Assembly (NCBI RefSeq): GCF_034929435.1
Contig: NZ_JAYFUM010000017.1
Span: 92,437-156,436 of the forward strand
Direction of reading: 5' to 3'
Length of the DNA stretch: 64,000 nt
Origin: Arcicella rigui
GTDB taxonomy: Bacteria; Bacteroidota; Bacteroidia; Cytophagales; Spirosomataceae
Under the pieces are notes generated by a model that had not been told where the DNA came from, searched no databases, and saw only the letters and a program-made list of their open reading frames with translations. A program made the position numbers and the translations under genes. Shown here piece by piece: positions 34,744 through 44,081 of the stretch (position 1 is the first letter of the stretch; every line of letters starts with the position of its first letter).

Positions 34744-36519
34744 ATGTTACAATTTCTTAAATATGTTTTAGCCACCATTGTAGGATTAATCGTGTTCACT
34801 ATTGTTGGTTTTTTTATAATCGTTGGCATTGCTGCTGCGGTAGGTTCTTCGCAAGAGACAACCGCTTTGAAAGACAATTCCGTATTGAAATTAGACCTCA
34901 ATCACCCAATTGTTGAAAATGTAAGCGACGACGAAAACCCTTTCAAAGATTTGGGTGGGCCTTTCGCTGATAATAACGAAAGTATCGGAATGGTACAAAT
35001 CAGAGAAGCCCTCAGACGTGCCGCCGCAGATAGCCATATCAAAGGAATTTATCTTCAAGCACATTATCCGCAAGCGGGTTATGCTCAATTAGAAGAAATC
35101 AGAAATGCCCTTTTAGCATTTAAAAAATCAGGTAAATTTATTTATAGTTACGGTGAATCTTTTACCGAAAAAGGCTATTACGTTACTTCTATTTCAGATA
35201 AAATTTATCTGAATCCAGCGGGCGGAATGGACTTCAATGGTATCAGTGCAGAAGTAAGTTTTTATAAAGGTGCGTTGGATAAATTAGACATCAAACCTGT
35301 GGTATTTAGAGTAGGAGAGTATAAGTCGGCGGTTGAGCCTTATATACGTGAAAATATGAGTGAAGCCAACAAAGCTCAATACTCTTCATTGTTGAATACA
35401 ATCAATGACCATATTTTTGAGCAAATCGCCGCCTCACGCAATACAGACGTAGCAACCCTCAAGAAAGTAGCAGACGAATTATTGGCTTATAAACCAAAAG
35501 GAGCTTTAGCCGCAAAATTAGTAACTGATATTGGTTACTACGATGAGTTTGAAGCGGATTTCAAAAAAACACTTAAAAAACAATCAGAAGACAAAATTGA
35601 ATTTGTAGGACTTTCAAAATTCTTGAAAGCAGAGTCTGCCATTCCGTACAATGATACTCAGAATAAAATCGCTGTAATTGTGGGTGAAGGAGCAATCATT
35701 GGCCCAAAAGCTGACAAAGGAAATATTGGCTCAGATGATTGGGTAGCTGAATTACGCAAAGCTCGTGATGATAAGAGAGTAAAAGCAATCGTTTTAAGAA
35801 TTGATAGTCCGGGCGGTTCATCTTTGGCTTCGGATGTGATGTGGAGAGAAGTAGAATTAGCCAAGAAAGTAAAACCAGTCATTGCTTCAATGGCAGATTA
35901 TGCGGCTTCTGGTGGTTATTATATGGCAATGGCAGCAGATACCATTGTTGCCGAACCGACTACGATTACGGGTTCTATCGGAATTTTTGCTCAGTTCTTT
36001 AATTTTGAAAATTTCCTTAAAAATAAACTTGGTATCACCAACGACCGTGTGAATACCAATGCCCACTCAGATTTCCCAACGGTTACTCGTGAAATGACCG
36101 ATTTTGAAAAAGATTGGTTTCAAAGAAGTGTAGATGCAGGTTATGAAACCTTTACTTCTAAAGCAGCCAAAGGTAGAAGAATGAGTATTGAAAAATTAAA
36201 ATCATTAGCAGGAGGACACGTTTGGTCGGGCATTGAAGCAAAAGCCAATGGTTTAGTAGATGTGTTGGGCGGTTTGGATGATGCAATTAAAATTGCCGCA
36301 AAAAAAGCCAAATTGAAAGAAGGTGACTACAAAGCGAAGTTTTATCCACAGCCAAAATCTTTCATAGAAGAAATTTTTGAGAAAAAAGAGGAGGAAGCAC
36401 AAGCTAAAATTATGAAAGCTCAATTTGGCGAATTAGCTCCTTATGTAAAACAAATTCAAGATTTGAAAGCTCGTGAAGGTATCATGGCTTTAATGCCCGA
36501 AGTAATTGATTTTAAATAA
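34744..36519 (+). CDS. sppA: Signal peptide peptidase SppA, 67K type
   Basis: 591 residues. One N-terminal membrane helix (about 10-35). Two tandem Clp-like S49 domains: the first supplies Lys (FRVGEYKSAVEPYIRE) and the second the nucleophile Ser (ADYAASGGYYMAM) after RIDSPGGS. This Ser-Lys arrangement is that of the long, E. coli-type SppA, which degrades cleaved signal peptides in the membrane. The eutC gene follows after 15 bases, suggesting one transcript. Confidence 0.95.
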   Translation: MLQFLKYVLATIVGLIVFTIVGFFIIVGIAAAVGSSQETTALKDNSVLKLDLNHPIVENVSDDENPFKDLGGPFADNNESIGMVQIREALRRAAADSHIKGIYLQAHYPQAGYAQLEEIRNALLAFKKSGKFIYSYGESFTEKGYYVTSISDKIYLNPAGGMDFNGISAEVSFYKGALDKLDIKPVVFRVGEYKSAVEPYIRENMSEANKAQYSSLLNTINDHIFEQIAASRNTDVATLKKVADELLAYKPKGALAAKLVTDIGYYDEFEADFKKTLKKQSEDKIEFVGLSKFLKAESAIPYNDTQNKIAVIVGEGAIIGPKADKGNIGSDDWVAELRKARDDKRVKAIVLRIDSPGGSSLASDVMWREVELAKKVKPVIASMADYAASGGYYMAMAADTIVAEPTTITGSIGIFAQFFNFENFLKNKLGITNDRVNTNAHSDFPTVTREMTDFEKDWFQRSVDAGYETFTSKAAKGRRMSIEKLKSLAGGHVWSGIEAKANGLVDVLGGLDDAIKIAAKKAKLKEGDYKAKFYPQPKSFIEEIFEKKEEEAQAKIMKAQFGELAPYVKQIQDLKAREGIMALMPEVIDFK

Positions 36520-36534
36520 TCTTGAAATATAAAG

Positions 36535-37296
36535 ATGAGTATCGAGACGAAGCAAGCTGACCAGTGGCAATTTTTACAAACCTATACACCCGCCCGTATT
36601 GCTCGTGGGCGTGCTGGTCATAGCTTGCCAACCGCCGAACTCCTACATTTCCAAGCAGACCACGCTCAGGCAAGAGATGCTGTTTACTCAGAATTAAAAG
36701 TATTAGAATTATTCCAAGCTTTACTCAGCACTTTCAATTTGGAAGTGCTGAGGTTACAAAGCGAAGTAAAGTCACGGTCGCAGTACTTGCAAAGACCTGA
36801 TTTAGGCAGAACCCTAAGCGAAGCTTCCAGAAAAATTTTATTAGAAGAAGAAGCCACCGAAGCCGATATATGTTTTGTATTGGCAGATGGGCTTTCGGCA
36901 ACGGCCATTAACGAACACGCTTTTGCTTTTTTAGATAAACTAATGCCCAAACTAACGGAAGCAAACTGGCAAATTGCTCCTATTTGTATTGTTGAACAGG
37001 GAAGAGTAGCTATTGCGGATGAAATTGGCTTTATTTTAAAGGCTAAAATTGTGGTAATGCTTATTGGCGAACGCCCGGGTTTGAGTTCTCCCAACAGTAT
37101 GGGAGCTTATATTACTTACCAACCTAAATTGGGACTAACCGATGAAAGTAGAAACTGTATCTCCAACATTCGTCCAGAAGGGCTATCGTATGAAATGGCT
37201 GTCGAAAAAATGTGGTATTTACTTCAAGAAATGAACGTGAAAAAAATCAGTGGAGTGAATTTAAAAGACGAAATGCAGGATAATCTATTAAATTAG
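36535..37296 (+). CDS. eutC: Ethanolamine ammonia-lyase, small subunit
   Basis: 253 residues. TPARIARGRAGHSLPT at the N-terminus, then CFVLADGLSATAI, and ERPGLSSPNSMGAYITY, all signature segments of EutC, which with EutB forms the B12-dependent enzyme that splits ethanolamine into acetaldehyde and ammonia. EutB (large subunit) is not in the window, and the neighbour is sppA, so this is a detached eutC. A terminator follows at 37481. Confidence 0.92.
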   Translation: MSIETKQADQWQFLQTYTPARIARGRAGHSLPTAELLHFQADHAQARDAVYSELKVLELFQALLSTFNLEVLRLQSEVKSRSQYLQRPDLGRTLSEASRKILLEEEATEADICFVLADGLSATAINEHAFAFLDKLMPKLTEANWQIAPICIVEQGRVAIADEIGFILKAKIVVMLIGERPGLSSPNSMGAYITYQPKLGLTDESRNCISNIRPEGLSYEMAVEKMWYLLQEMNVKKISGVNLKDEMQDNLLN

Positions 37297-37480
37297 AGCA
37301 ATCTGTAAAGCCAAATGAGGTATTTTAAGAATTTTATCGTCTATTTGGCTTAATATTAAAAACAAATTGCTTTATTTAAGTAATAAAGTAATACTTTAAA
37401 GTATATTTTTCTCATTTCACTTGACTTGAAACTTCTTTTTTTTAACTTTGTAATGTGTTCTTACAACGCAAATATTTTTG

Positions 37481-37514
37481 ACCTAACTTTGTGGCGGCAA
37501 AGTTAGGTTTTTTT
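37481..37514. terminator. Hairpin terminator between eutC and mntR
   Basis: ACCTAACTTTG (37481-37491) pairs perfectly with 37498-37508, loop TGGCGG, followed by six T. Convergent genes on both sides. Confidence 0.9.
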
Positions 37515-37541
37515 ATTTTCGGCTGTGCAAATGATTGGTTA

Positions 37542-38207
37542 TCAGTGTTTGAAGCTTTCGACAAGTAGGTTTTTAGCAACCTCATGACTGATAAAATGGC
37601 TAAGATTATCGCCAATATTTACAGATAATGATTTATCAAACTCATTAAATTCCGTAATCTTTATTTGACTTCCCAGCGTCAGACCAATTTTGGCTAAGTA
37701 CTGCAAAAATGCCGCAGAGTGTTCTGCTACGCCAACCATTACTACCAATTGTCCAATGCCAATTTCCGACAAACATTGATGCCTCAGTTCAGGCATAAGT
37801 CCGTTCATATCTGGAATAGGGTCGCCGTGCGGGTCGAATTTAGGAAAACCCAAAAACTCATCTAATCGTTCGACCAATTCTTCTGAATCAATATGTTCTA
37901 ATTGCTCTGCAATTTCGTGTACTTCATCCCAGTTAAACCCCAATTTTTCAACTAAAAATACTTCCCACAAACGATGCTTTCTGATAACCTTTAGGGCTAC
38001 CGACTCCCCCAATTCTGTAAGCCTAACACCTTGGTATTTTTGGTATTTAACAAGCTGTTTTTCAGAAAGTTTACGCAGCATATCCGACACCGAAGCCGCT
38101 TTGGTGAGCGTCAGTTCTGCTACGGCATTCGTACTTACTTCACTGTTGGTTTCAGCAGAAAGTTTATAGATGATTTTAAGATAGTTTTCTTCCGTGAATG
38201 AAGTCAT
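37542..38207 (-). CDS. mntR: DtxR/MntR-family metal-dependent repressor
   Basis: 221 residues: an N-terminal winged helix (1-70, with TNAVAELTLTKAASVSDMLRKL), a dimerisation and metal-binding region (HRLWEVFLVEKLGF, HEIAEQLEHIDSEEL, FPKFDPHGDPIP) and a C-terminal FeoA/SH3-like domain (about 145-221). In presence of Mn(II) or Fe(II) such proteins repress uptake genes. It is divergent from the Nramp gene mntH across a 171-bp gap holding a palindromic box. Mn versus Fe specificity is inferred from the partner. Confidence 0.93.
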   Translation of the reverse strand: MTSFTEENYLKIIYKLSAETNSEVSTNAVAELTLTKAASVSDMLRKLSEKQLVKYQKYQGVRLTELGESVALKVIRKHRLWEVFLVEKLGFNWDEVHEIAEQLEHIDSEELVERLDEFLGFPKFDPHGDPIPDMNGLMPELRHQCLSEIGIGQLVVMVGVAEHSAAFLQYLAKIGLTLGSQIKITEFNEFDKSLSVNIGDNLSHFISHEVAKNLLVESFKH

Positions 38208-38282
38208 AACGAATATATTTTATGGATAATGGAGTCTTTTCTTAATATTACAAAGGTATTATTTAAGATGGAAAAAAATAAA

Positions 38283-38300
38283 TTTTAGGTTAATCTAAAA
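38283..38300. promoter_or_regulatory. Palindromic box, likely MntR/DtxR-type operator
   Basis: TTTTAGGTTAATCTAAAA: 8 of 9 positions pair. The half-site TTAGGTTA resembles known DtxR/IdeR-type sites. It lies midway between mntR and mntH. Confidence 0.65.
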
Positions 38301-38378
38301 AAATATTTTGAATTGTAGCTTTTTGAAAATAAATTTACGTACAATAAATATGACAATTACTTACGCTTCTAAATTCAA

Positions 38379-39695
38379 ATGAGTATGAATATAAAAAACA
38401 CAGAGATACATCATTCATTACCAGAAGTTTATGGTTCGGTAAAAGTGCCTAAAACGGGTTCTTTTGGCAAAAAATTGTGGGTATTTACTGGGCCGGGCTT
38501 AATGGTTGCGGTTGGTTATATGGACCCGGGCAACTGGGCAACGGATATTTCTGGTGGAGCAAAATTTGGTTACACACTTATTTCTGTCATTCTGATTTCT
38601 AATCTTTTTGCGATGTTGTTGCAACATTTAGCCTTGAAGTTGGGTATTGCCACCGGACGAGACTTAGCTCAGGCTTGTCGCCATGCTTATTCAAAGCCTG
38701 TTTCAATTGCTTTGTGGGTTTTGTGCGAAATCGCCATTGCTGCCTGCGACTTGGCAGAAGTAATCGGTTCGGCTATTGCCATAAATTTATTGTTTGGTTT
38801 ACCGCTTTCAGTGGGTGTTGTTATTACGGTTTTGGATGTGTTGGTACTTTTATATTTTCAAGGCAAAGGTTTTAGAGCTTTAGAGTGTATCGTCGGAGGG
38901 CTAATTTTTATGATTTTTTGCTGTTTTGCTTATGAAATAGCCGTTTCTCAGCCTTCGATTACACAAATTTTTGGTAATATTTTACCAAAGCCCGAAATCG
39001 TCACTAACCCTGAAATGTTGTACGTTGCCATCGGAATTTTAGGGGCAACCGTTATGCCTCATAATTTGTACTTACATTCAAGTATTGTACAAACTCGAAA
39101 TTTTGATAAAACTAACGAAGGAAGACGTTCAGCCATTTTCTTCGCCACGATAGATTCTAACTTGTCTTTGTCTTTAGCGTTTTTTATCAATGCTGCTATT
39201 TTAATTATTTCAGCCGCTACTTTTCATCATACAGGCAATCAAAATGTAGCGGATATTAACGACGCTTATCATTTGCTCGACCCTGTTTTGGGTGTAAAAT
39301 TGGCAGGATTGTTTTTTGCCGTAGCCTTGTTGGCGTCTGGTCAAAACTCTACTCTGACAGGTACTTTAGCAGGACAAATCGTGATGGAGGGTTTTTTGAA
39401 CTTGACTTTAAAACCGTGGTTGCGAAGACTTATTACTCGATTGATTGCCGTGATTCCTGCCCTAATCGTAACGATACTTTACGGAGAAAAAGGAACTGGC
39501 GATTTACTGATTCTTAGTCAGGTAATTTTATCCTTGCAATTGAGTTTTGCGGTTGTGCCACTGATTATTTTTACAAATGACAAAAAAGAAATGGGCGAAT
39601 TTGCGAATTCACCTTTGATAAAAATAACCTCTTGGATTGTAGCAATCATCATCATCGCCTTGAATGGATATTTGCTTTGGGACACTATTTTTTAG
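38379..39695 (+). CDS. mntH: Nramp-family divalent metal ion transporter
   Basis: 438 residues, about 11 membrane segments. MDPGNWATDISGG at residues 48-60 (helix 1 metal-site Asp-Pro-Gly-Asn) and ATVMPHNLYLHSSIVQTR (helix 6 Met-Pro-His and external loop) are diagnostic. Imports Mn(II), possibly Fe(II), with protons. Paired with the divergent repressor. The small holin-like gene follows 28 bases downstream and may be co-transcribed. Confidence 0.96.
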   Translation: MSMNIKNTEIHHSLPEVYGSVKVPKTGSFGKKLWVFTGPGLMVAVGYMDPGNWATDISGGAKFGYTLISVILISNLFAMLLQHLALKLGIATGRDLAQACRHAYSKPVSIALWVLCEIAIAACDLAEVIGSAIAINLLFGLPLSVGVVITVLDVLVLLYFQGKGFRALECIVGGLIFMIFCCFAYEIAVSQPSITQIFGNILPKPEIVTNPEMLYVAIGILGATVMPHNLYLHSSIVQTRNFDKTNEGRRSAIFFATIDSNLSLSLAFFINAAILIISAATFHHTGNQNVADINDAYHLLDPVLGVKLAGLFFAVALLASGQNSTLTGTLAGQIVMEGFLNLTLKPWLRRLITRLIAVIPALIVTILYGEKGTGDLLILSQVILSLQLSFAVVPLIIFTNDKKEMGEFANSPLIKITSWIVAIIIIALNGYLLWDTIF

Positions 39696-39723
39696 TTATT
39701 TGTATTGACAAAAATCTCAAATT

Positions 39724-40077
39724 ATGAAATCATCAGAAACATCAGGATTAATTGAGAATATCTATAAATATATCAATACCAATATAGAAATCGCCAAAGT
39801 AGAAGTAGAAGAAAGGATAGAGGCTGTGATGAAGAAACTCATCATTGGGGCAATTCTATTAATACTTGTTAGTACTTTTTTGATTTTTTTACTCTTAACC
39901 ATAGCTCTTTACCTTAATTTTATTTTAGAGAGCAAGTACCTTGGTTTTCTTATCGTAACGCTTCTTTTGGCTACTGGTGCAGGGATTGTGTTTTATTGTG
40001 CAAAAGAAACTTTTAGACCAAAGACACTCGAAGAAATCGCTAAAGAGTCATCAGAAACGATATATTATGAAAATTAA
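39724..40077 (+). CDS. Small membrane protein, holin-superfamily (Phage_holin_3_6-like)
   Basis: 117 residues. A charged N-terminal helix (SGLIENIYKYINTNIEIAKVEVEERIEAVMKK in sense, residues 7-40) precedes two membrane helices (about 41-62 and 72-92) and a short cytoplasmic tail. This is the layout of the phage-holin III family, which in bacteria occurs as a general inner-membrane protein, not necessarily in phages. Role unknown. Next to mntH and two genes before GGGP synthase. Confidence 0.75.
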   Translation: MKSSETSGLIENIYKYINTNIEIAKVEVEERIEAVMKKLIIGAILLILVSTFLIFLLLTIALYLNFILESKYLGFLIVTLLLATGAGIVFYCAKETFRPKTLEEIAKESSETIYYEN

Positions 40078-40213
40078 GAGGGGATTTCTTCGTGGAATTT
40101 TCTGTCAAAACGATTTTTTTAGTACTTTTGAATAGTTTAATTACGTACAGAGTTATTATATTAACGAAATATGAACGCAATATGAGTCGAATAATAACAG
40201 CAAACGTAACGTT

Positions 40214-40612
40214 ATGTTTCCAGCAATAAAACCACAAAAGACCTCTGACCGCAAACGACAATTACAAGAAGAGGCAAAAGCATACAAAAAGGTAATTGAA
40301 GGACAAGTAGAGGAAATAAAATCCGAAGCTGTTCGTATCAGTACAACTGCCTTGATTATAGGAACCGTTTTGGTGACTACTTATTGGCTATTTGACTTTT
40401 TGGTTTCTGACACAGAAAAGAAAAAAGTAGAAAAAGTACCAGAAAATACCAATTTGCCCGTTCTTGTAAAAAAAGAAAAAAGTAAGGAATCTTGGGTTGT
40501 ATCATCTATTAAAGGCTATATGATGGCATTTCTTATCGCAGTTGCCAAAGATAAACTCATAGAAGCCTTGACGATTTTAAAAGAGAATCATGCAGAGAAA
40601 CCTTCTGAATAA
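40214..40612 (+). CDS. Small membrane protein, unknown
   Basis: 132 residues. An N-terminal coiled-coil-like charged stretch (KRQLQEEAKAYKKVIEGQVEEI) is followed by one membrane helix at about 44-65 (TTALIIGTVLVTTYWLFDFLV), then a lysine-rich loop and a second amphipathic helix (GYMMAFLIAVAKDKLIEALT). No family was recognised. Its 3' end overlaps the start of the next gene by 23 bases, implying translational coupling. Confidence 0.7.
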   Translation: MFPAIKPQKTSDRKRQLQEEAKAYKKVIEGQVEEIKSEAVRISTTALIIGTVLVTTYWLFDFLVSDTEKKKVEKVPENTNLPVLVKKEKSKESWVVSSIKGYMMAFLIAVAKDKLIEALTILKENHAEKPSE

Positions 40613-41354
40613 ATTTTATGAGCTGAAAGCTCAAGGCAAAAAGGCATTTGCTGTCTTGATTGACCCCGACAAAGTCAATGAAGACAGCTTTTCGCATTTA
40701 ATAGACTTGAGTAAACAAGAATCCGTAGATTTCTTTTTTGTGGGTGGTAGCCTAATTACCAGCCATATCATGGAAGAAGTAATATCACAGCTAAAAAAAC
40801 ATACTGATATTCCTGTCTTATTATTTCCGGGAAATAGTTTGCACCTCAACAACAAAGTAGATGGTGTGTTGTTCCTTTCCTTGATTTCGGGGCGAAATCC
40901 TGATTATTTGATAGGTCAGCAAATTATTTCTGCTCCCATTCTCAAGCGAAGTGGCATTGAAGTATTAGCAACAGGTTATATGATTGTTGATAGCGGACAG
41001 CAAACTACGGTTTCGTACATTTCAAATACAACGCCTATTCCGCACGATAAACCAAGTGTAGCGGCTTGTACAGCAATGGCTGGCGAAATGTTGGGGCTAA
41101 AACTTATCTACATGGACGCTGGCTCAGGAGCAAAGAAAACCATTTCTCAGGCAATGATAAAAGCCGTGCAGAAATCCGTAGATATTCCTGTGATTGTTGG
41201 CGGAGGTATCAATACTTCACAAAAAGCAAAAGAAGCCCTACAAGCAGGTGCAGACGTAATTGTAGTTGGAAATGGTATTGAAGAAAGACTAAGCTTACTC
41301 AAAGAAATTGCTGAAACAGTGCGAGTTTATAATGAAGTTAATTTGCTTGCGTAG
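40590..41354 (+). CDS. Geranylgeranyl-/heptaprenylglyceryl phosphate synthase (PcrB/GGGPS family)
   Basis: 254 residues, TIM barrel. AVLIDPDK near residue 21, GGSLIT, LLFPGNS, IDYTVxG-like region (VGGGIN and VGNGIEE) match the GGGPS/PcrB family. These enzymes link a prenyl diphosphate to glycerol-1-phosphate, as in archaeal lipids and the bacterial PcrB of Firmicutes; Bacteroidota carry a class of their own. The chain length of the substrate is not readable. Translationally coupled to the upstream small membrane-protein gene. Confidence 0.92.
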   Translation: MQRNLLNKFYELKAQGKKAFAVLIDPDKVNEDSFSHLIDLSKQESVDFFFVGGSLITSHIMEEVISQLKKHTDIPVLLFPGNSLHLNNKVDGVLFLSLISGRNPDYLIGQQIISAPILKRSGIEVLATGYMIVDSGQQTTVSYISNTTPIPHDKPSVAACTAMAGEMLGLKLIYMDAGSGAKKTISQAMIKAVQKSVDIPVIVGGGINTSQKAKEALQAGADVIVVGNGIEERLSLLKEIAETVRVYNEVNLLA

Positions 41355-41382
41355 AACGTGATTTTTTAAGAGTTTAAACATA

Positions 41383-41419
41383 AAAAAGAGGTCAGAATAT
41401 TATTTTCTGACCTCTTTTT
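41383..41419. terminator. Hairpin terminator between convergent genes
   Basis: AAAAAGAGGTCAGAA (41383-41397) pairs over 15 bases with 41405-41419, loop TATTATT; T-rich on both sides. Confidence 0.9.
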
Positions 41420-41425
41420 ATTTGT

Positions 41426-41481
41426 CGTAAATGTTTGATAATTAAAAACTTTAATAAAATACTAAACACCAATCACTTCAC
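41426..41481. repeat. Intergenic repeat, 'AATCACT' type
   Basis: GTTTGATAATTA followed by CACCAATCACTTCACTTAA; related to 3341-3418 and 32671-32737. Confidence 0.5.
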
Positions 41482-43020
41482 TTAATTTACTTTCCTAAAA
41501 GGAATTCCGTCTAATGATAAACTTCCTGATTTTCCTTCAAAGTCTAAAGAAAACTGTACTCCCGATTTTCCCCACCACCAGTTATTACTTTGTCCCAAGA
41601 AAGTATCGTAATGCCAATGCTCTAAACTAAAGCTAATATTATTGGGCTGAGTTAGTACTAAAATGTCATTCTTTAAGATTACTTCTAAACTTCCATATAC
41701 TTCATTTTCGTATTTTCCTGTATAGGCAGTCAAAGGCAAAGAGGGACGAGTATTGATTACTCTTTTTGCTAATTCTTCATTTTCTTTCTTGCGAGCGTTG
41801 TCGATGATTCCTTTGTAAAGTTGGAAGAAATCGTTACTCCAATCTTTAGTATTGTCTTGAAAACTCCATAAATCAAAAGCTTTGAAGAGTAAAGCATGGC
41901 GAATTTCGCTGTGGTCGAGGTTTCCGAAAACGTAAATAGAAATACGTTCGTCTGGAATTGTGCCTGCAATTGCCACCAAGCCGTCTAAACTTCCTGTATG
42001 AAACTGAACCATTTTTCCACGATAATCTTGTTGAAACCAACCCAAACCATAGGTAGTCCAATGAGGTTTGGTTAAACGAGCGGTTGGATAAAACTCACTT
42101 GCCGTAACAAAGGATTGTGGCTTGAATAATTCAGAAAATGTTTGGGCTTTTAAAATGGCTTTTCCTTCTATTTTGGTACTGTCTTGTAAAAATTGCAACC
42201 ACTTGCTAATGTCATCTCCACAAGACCAAACGCCACCCGCTGGGCCAACTACATCGCCATCTAAATAACCAATGGCTCTGATAGAATCCGCTAAGGCTTT
42301 GTCTTTGTAATGCGGACTTGTCTTTGAAGCTGTGGCAGGAATTTTTGAATAATCTGCATAAGTATTGGTCATTTTCAGCGGAGTAAAAATTTTTTCAGTG
42401 ATAAATTCACTCCAAGTTTTTCCACTTACTTTTTTAATGACTTCGCCAGCCACTAAATACATTACATTCTGATAAATAAACGAAGAACGCAAAGAGTACG
42501 CCATAGGAATATACTGCATTCTCTGCAAAATTTCAGAAGAAGAATATCCCAAAACCCATAGCAAGTCGGCATTGCCAAGTCCTGCATTGTGTGTCAATAA
42601 ATCTTTTACCCTAATTTCTGCCGTAGTATTGGGGTTCGACAAACGAAATTCTGGTAAAATATCTATTACTCTGTCGTTCCATTTTACTTTTCCTTCATCT
42701 ACCAAAATACCCAGACAAAGAGCCGTCATCGCTTTTGTGGTAGAAGCACAAGTAGATAAAGTAGCCGTAGTATAAGGTTCTTTGGTGGTGTTGTTTTTTA
42801 CGCCATAGGCTTTTTTCAATACTACATTGCCGTCTTTTACTACTACTACCGAAAGTCCGGGCGTTTTCCAGAGCGATAGTGAATTTTGGATATAGCCATC
42901 AAAAAGCGTTGCAAGTTGTGCGTCGGATAACGGTTTTTTAGTAAGCTCTTTTTTCTGAGCTACCAATACACAAGAGGTTAATAAACAGCATAAAAAAGAA
43001 GTAAAAAAGCGATTCGTCAT
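41482..43020 (-). CDS. Class C beta-lactamase-like serine hydrolase, secreted
   Basis: 512 residues. Signal peptide of about 21 residues (hydrophobic core, ending VLVAQ). Nucleophile Ser93-x-x-Lys96 (ASTTKA), tyrosine motif in FIYQNVMYLVAGE, and a C-terminal region after residue 400 resembling the DUF3471 extension. Such penicillin-binding-like proteins act as D-aminopeptidases, esterases or carboxypeptidases in the periplasm; true beta-lactamase activity is not implied. Single gene on the minus strand. Confidence 0.88.
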   Translation of the reverse strand: MTNRFFTSFLCCLLTSCVLVAQKKELTKKPLSDAQLATLFDGYIQNSLSLWKTPGLSVVVVKDGNVVLKKAYGVKNNTTKEPYTTATLSTCASTTKAMTALCLGILVDEGKVKWNDRVIDILPEFRLSNPNTTAEIRVKDLLTHNAGLGNADLLWVLGYSSSEILQRMQYIPMAYSLRSSFIYQNVMYLVAGEVIKKVSGKTWSEFITEKIFTPLKMTNTYADYSKIPATASKTSPHYKDKALADSIRAIGYLDGDVVGPAGGVWSCGDDISKWLQFLQDSTKIEGKAILKAQTFSELFKPQSFVTASEFYPTARLTKPHWTTYGLGWFQQDYRGKMVQFHTGSLDGLVAIAGTIPDERISIYVFGNLDHSEIRHALLFKAFDLWSFQDNTKDWSNDFFQLYKGIIDNARKKENEELAKRVINTRPSLPLTAYTGKYENEVYGSLEVILKNDILVLTQPNNISFSLEHWHYDTFLGQSNNWWWGKSGVQFSLDFEGKSGSLSLDGIPFRKVN

Positions 43021-43150
43021 GGCATTTAATTTTATAAAAAGCTTATACAGTCAATCAATAATATCTTATCGTATAAAACTTCTGAAATATTGATGTTGAT
43101 TTTTCACTTTTTCCAATAAACATTAGTAAAGGCTCATTTGAAAAATAACA

Positions 43151-44035
43151 TTAACCACATTCAAACACATTAACCTTACGTCCTGTCGTTCCAGGATTAG
43201 TAATAAAGATGCTTCCACTTAATGGATATGTCTCTAACTGTTCTTTAGATAAGCCCACCCTTGCTGTTGTAATTATAAGTTGATCTAAATTTTCACCAAC
43301 AAAAGTACAAGAAGTAACTAAAGGTACAGGAACAACTACTTCGGCTATTTCTTCACCAGAATTCGGATTTATCCTTGCAACTCGAAACCCGTCCCAGAAA
43401 GCAACCCAGAGCATTCCCTCTGAATCTACACACATACCGTCTGGAACTTCATCTTTCTTAACTTTATAAATAGTTATCGGTTCTCCAATATTTTTGTTCA
43501 ATAAATCAAAATCAAAAGCTTTGATACAATTATCCATTGAGTCAATAAAGTATAAAGTCTTATCATCTAATGACCATCCTATTCCATTTGAAATTCCTAA
43601 GTTGGTTAATTTTACCGCAGGTTTCATATCTGAAGATACACAGAATAAAGAACCCTCATTCTTTTGATTTGACACTTGCATTGTCCCTATCCAAAGACGA
43701 CCTAAAGCATCAATTTGTCCATCATTACATCGATTTTTAGTTTTTGATTCATCTATTTTTCCACAAACCTCTATATTATCGGAAATTGTATTGAGTAAAG
43801 CTAATTGTCCCTGCATCCCCAATAGTAAAATATCTTTTTTATTAGTAAGTGATACAGCACCAACCATTGCTGGGGTTCTCCAAAACTTATGTTCTTTATT
43901 GATTAAATCTAAAGAATGTACTTTACACCCTTCAATATCTACCCAGTAAATTTTTTTATTTTCAAAATCCCAAAGAGGACCTTCTCCGAGTAAACAGTCA
44001 GATTCATAAAATAACTGTGCTTTAATTTGTGTCAT
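43151..44035 (-). CDS. SMP-30/gluconolactonase family protein
   Basis: 294 residues from ATG 44035; an upstream in-frame extension of 24 residues lacks family likeness. Six-bladed propeller motifs: LGEGPLWDFENKKIYWVDIEG at the start, then NDGQIDALGRLWIGTM, SNGIGWSLDDKTLYF, VPDGMCVDSEGMLWVAF. The metal-binding Glu (GEGP), Asn (SNGIGW) and Asp (PDGM) are present. Likely hydrolyses sugar lactones. Lies 46 bases after the SNF2 helicase gene on the same strand, a chance or operon neighbour. Confidence 0.92.
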   Translation of the reverse strand: MTQIKAQLFYESDCLLGEGPLWDFENKKIYWVDIEGCKVHSLDLINKEHKFWRTPAMVGAVSLTNKKDILLLGMQGQLALLNTISDNIEVCGKIDESKTKNRCNDGQIDALGRLWIGTMQVSNQKNEGSLFCVSSDMKPAVKLTNLGISNGIGWSLDDKTLYFIDSMDNCIKAFDFDLLNKNIGEPITIYKVKKDEVPDGMCVDSEGMLWVAFWDGFRVARINPNSGEEIAEVVVPVPLVTSCTFVGENLDQLIITTARVGLSKEQLETYPLSGSIFITNPGTTGRKVNVFECG

Positions 44036-44081
44036 TAGATTTATGTAAAATTTAGGGTTTAAATAATTGCATACATTACTC

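Noticed and set aside
39724..40077. Prophage holin
   Set aside because: No lysin, phage structural or integrase genes nearby; holin-superfamily proteins are common chromosomal membrane proteins.
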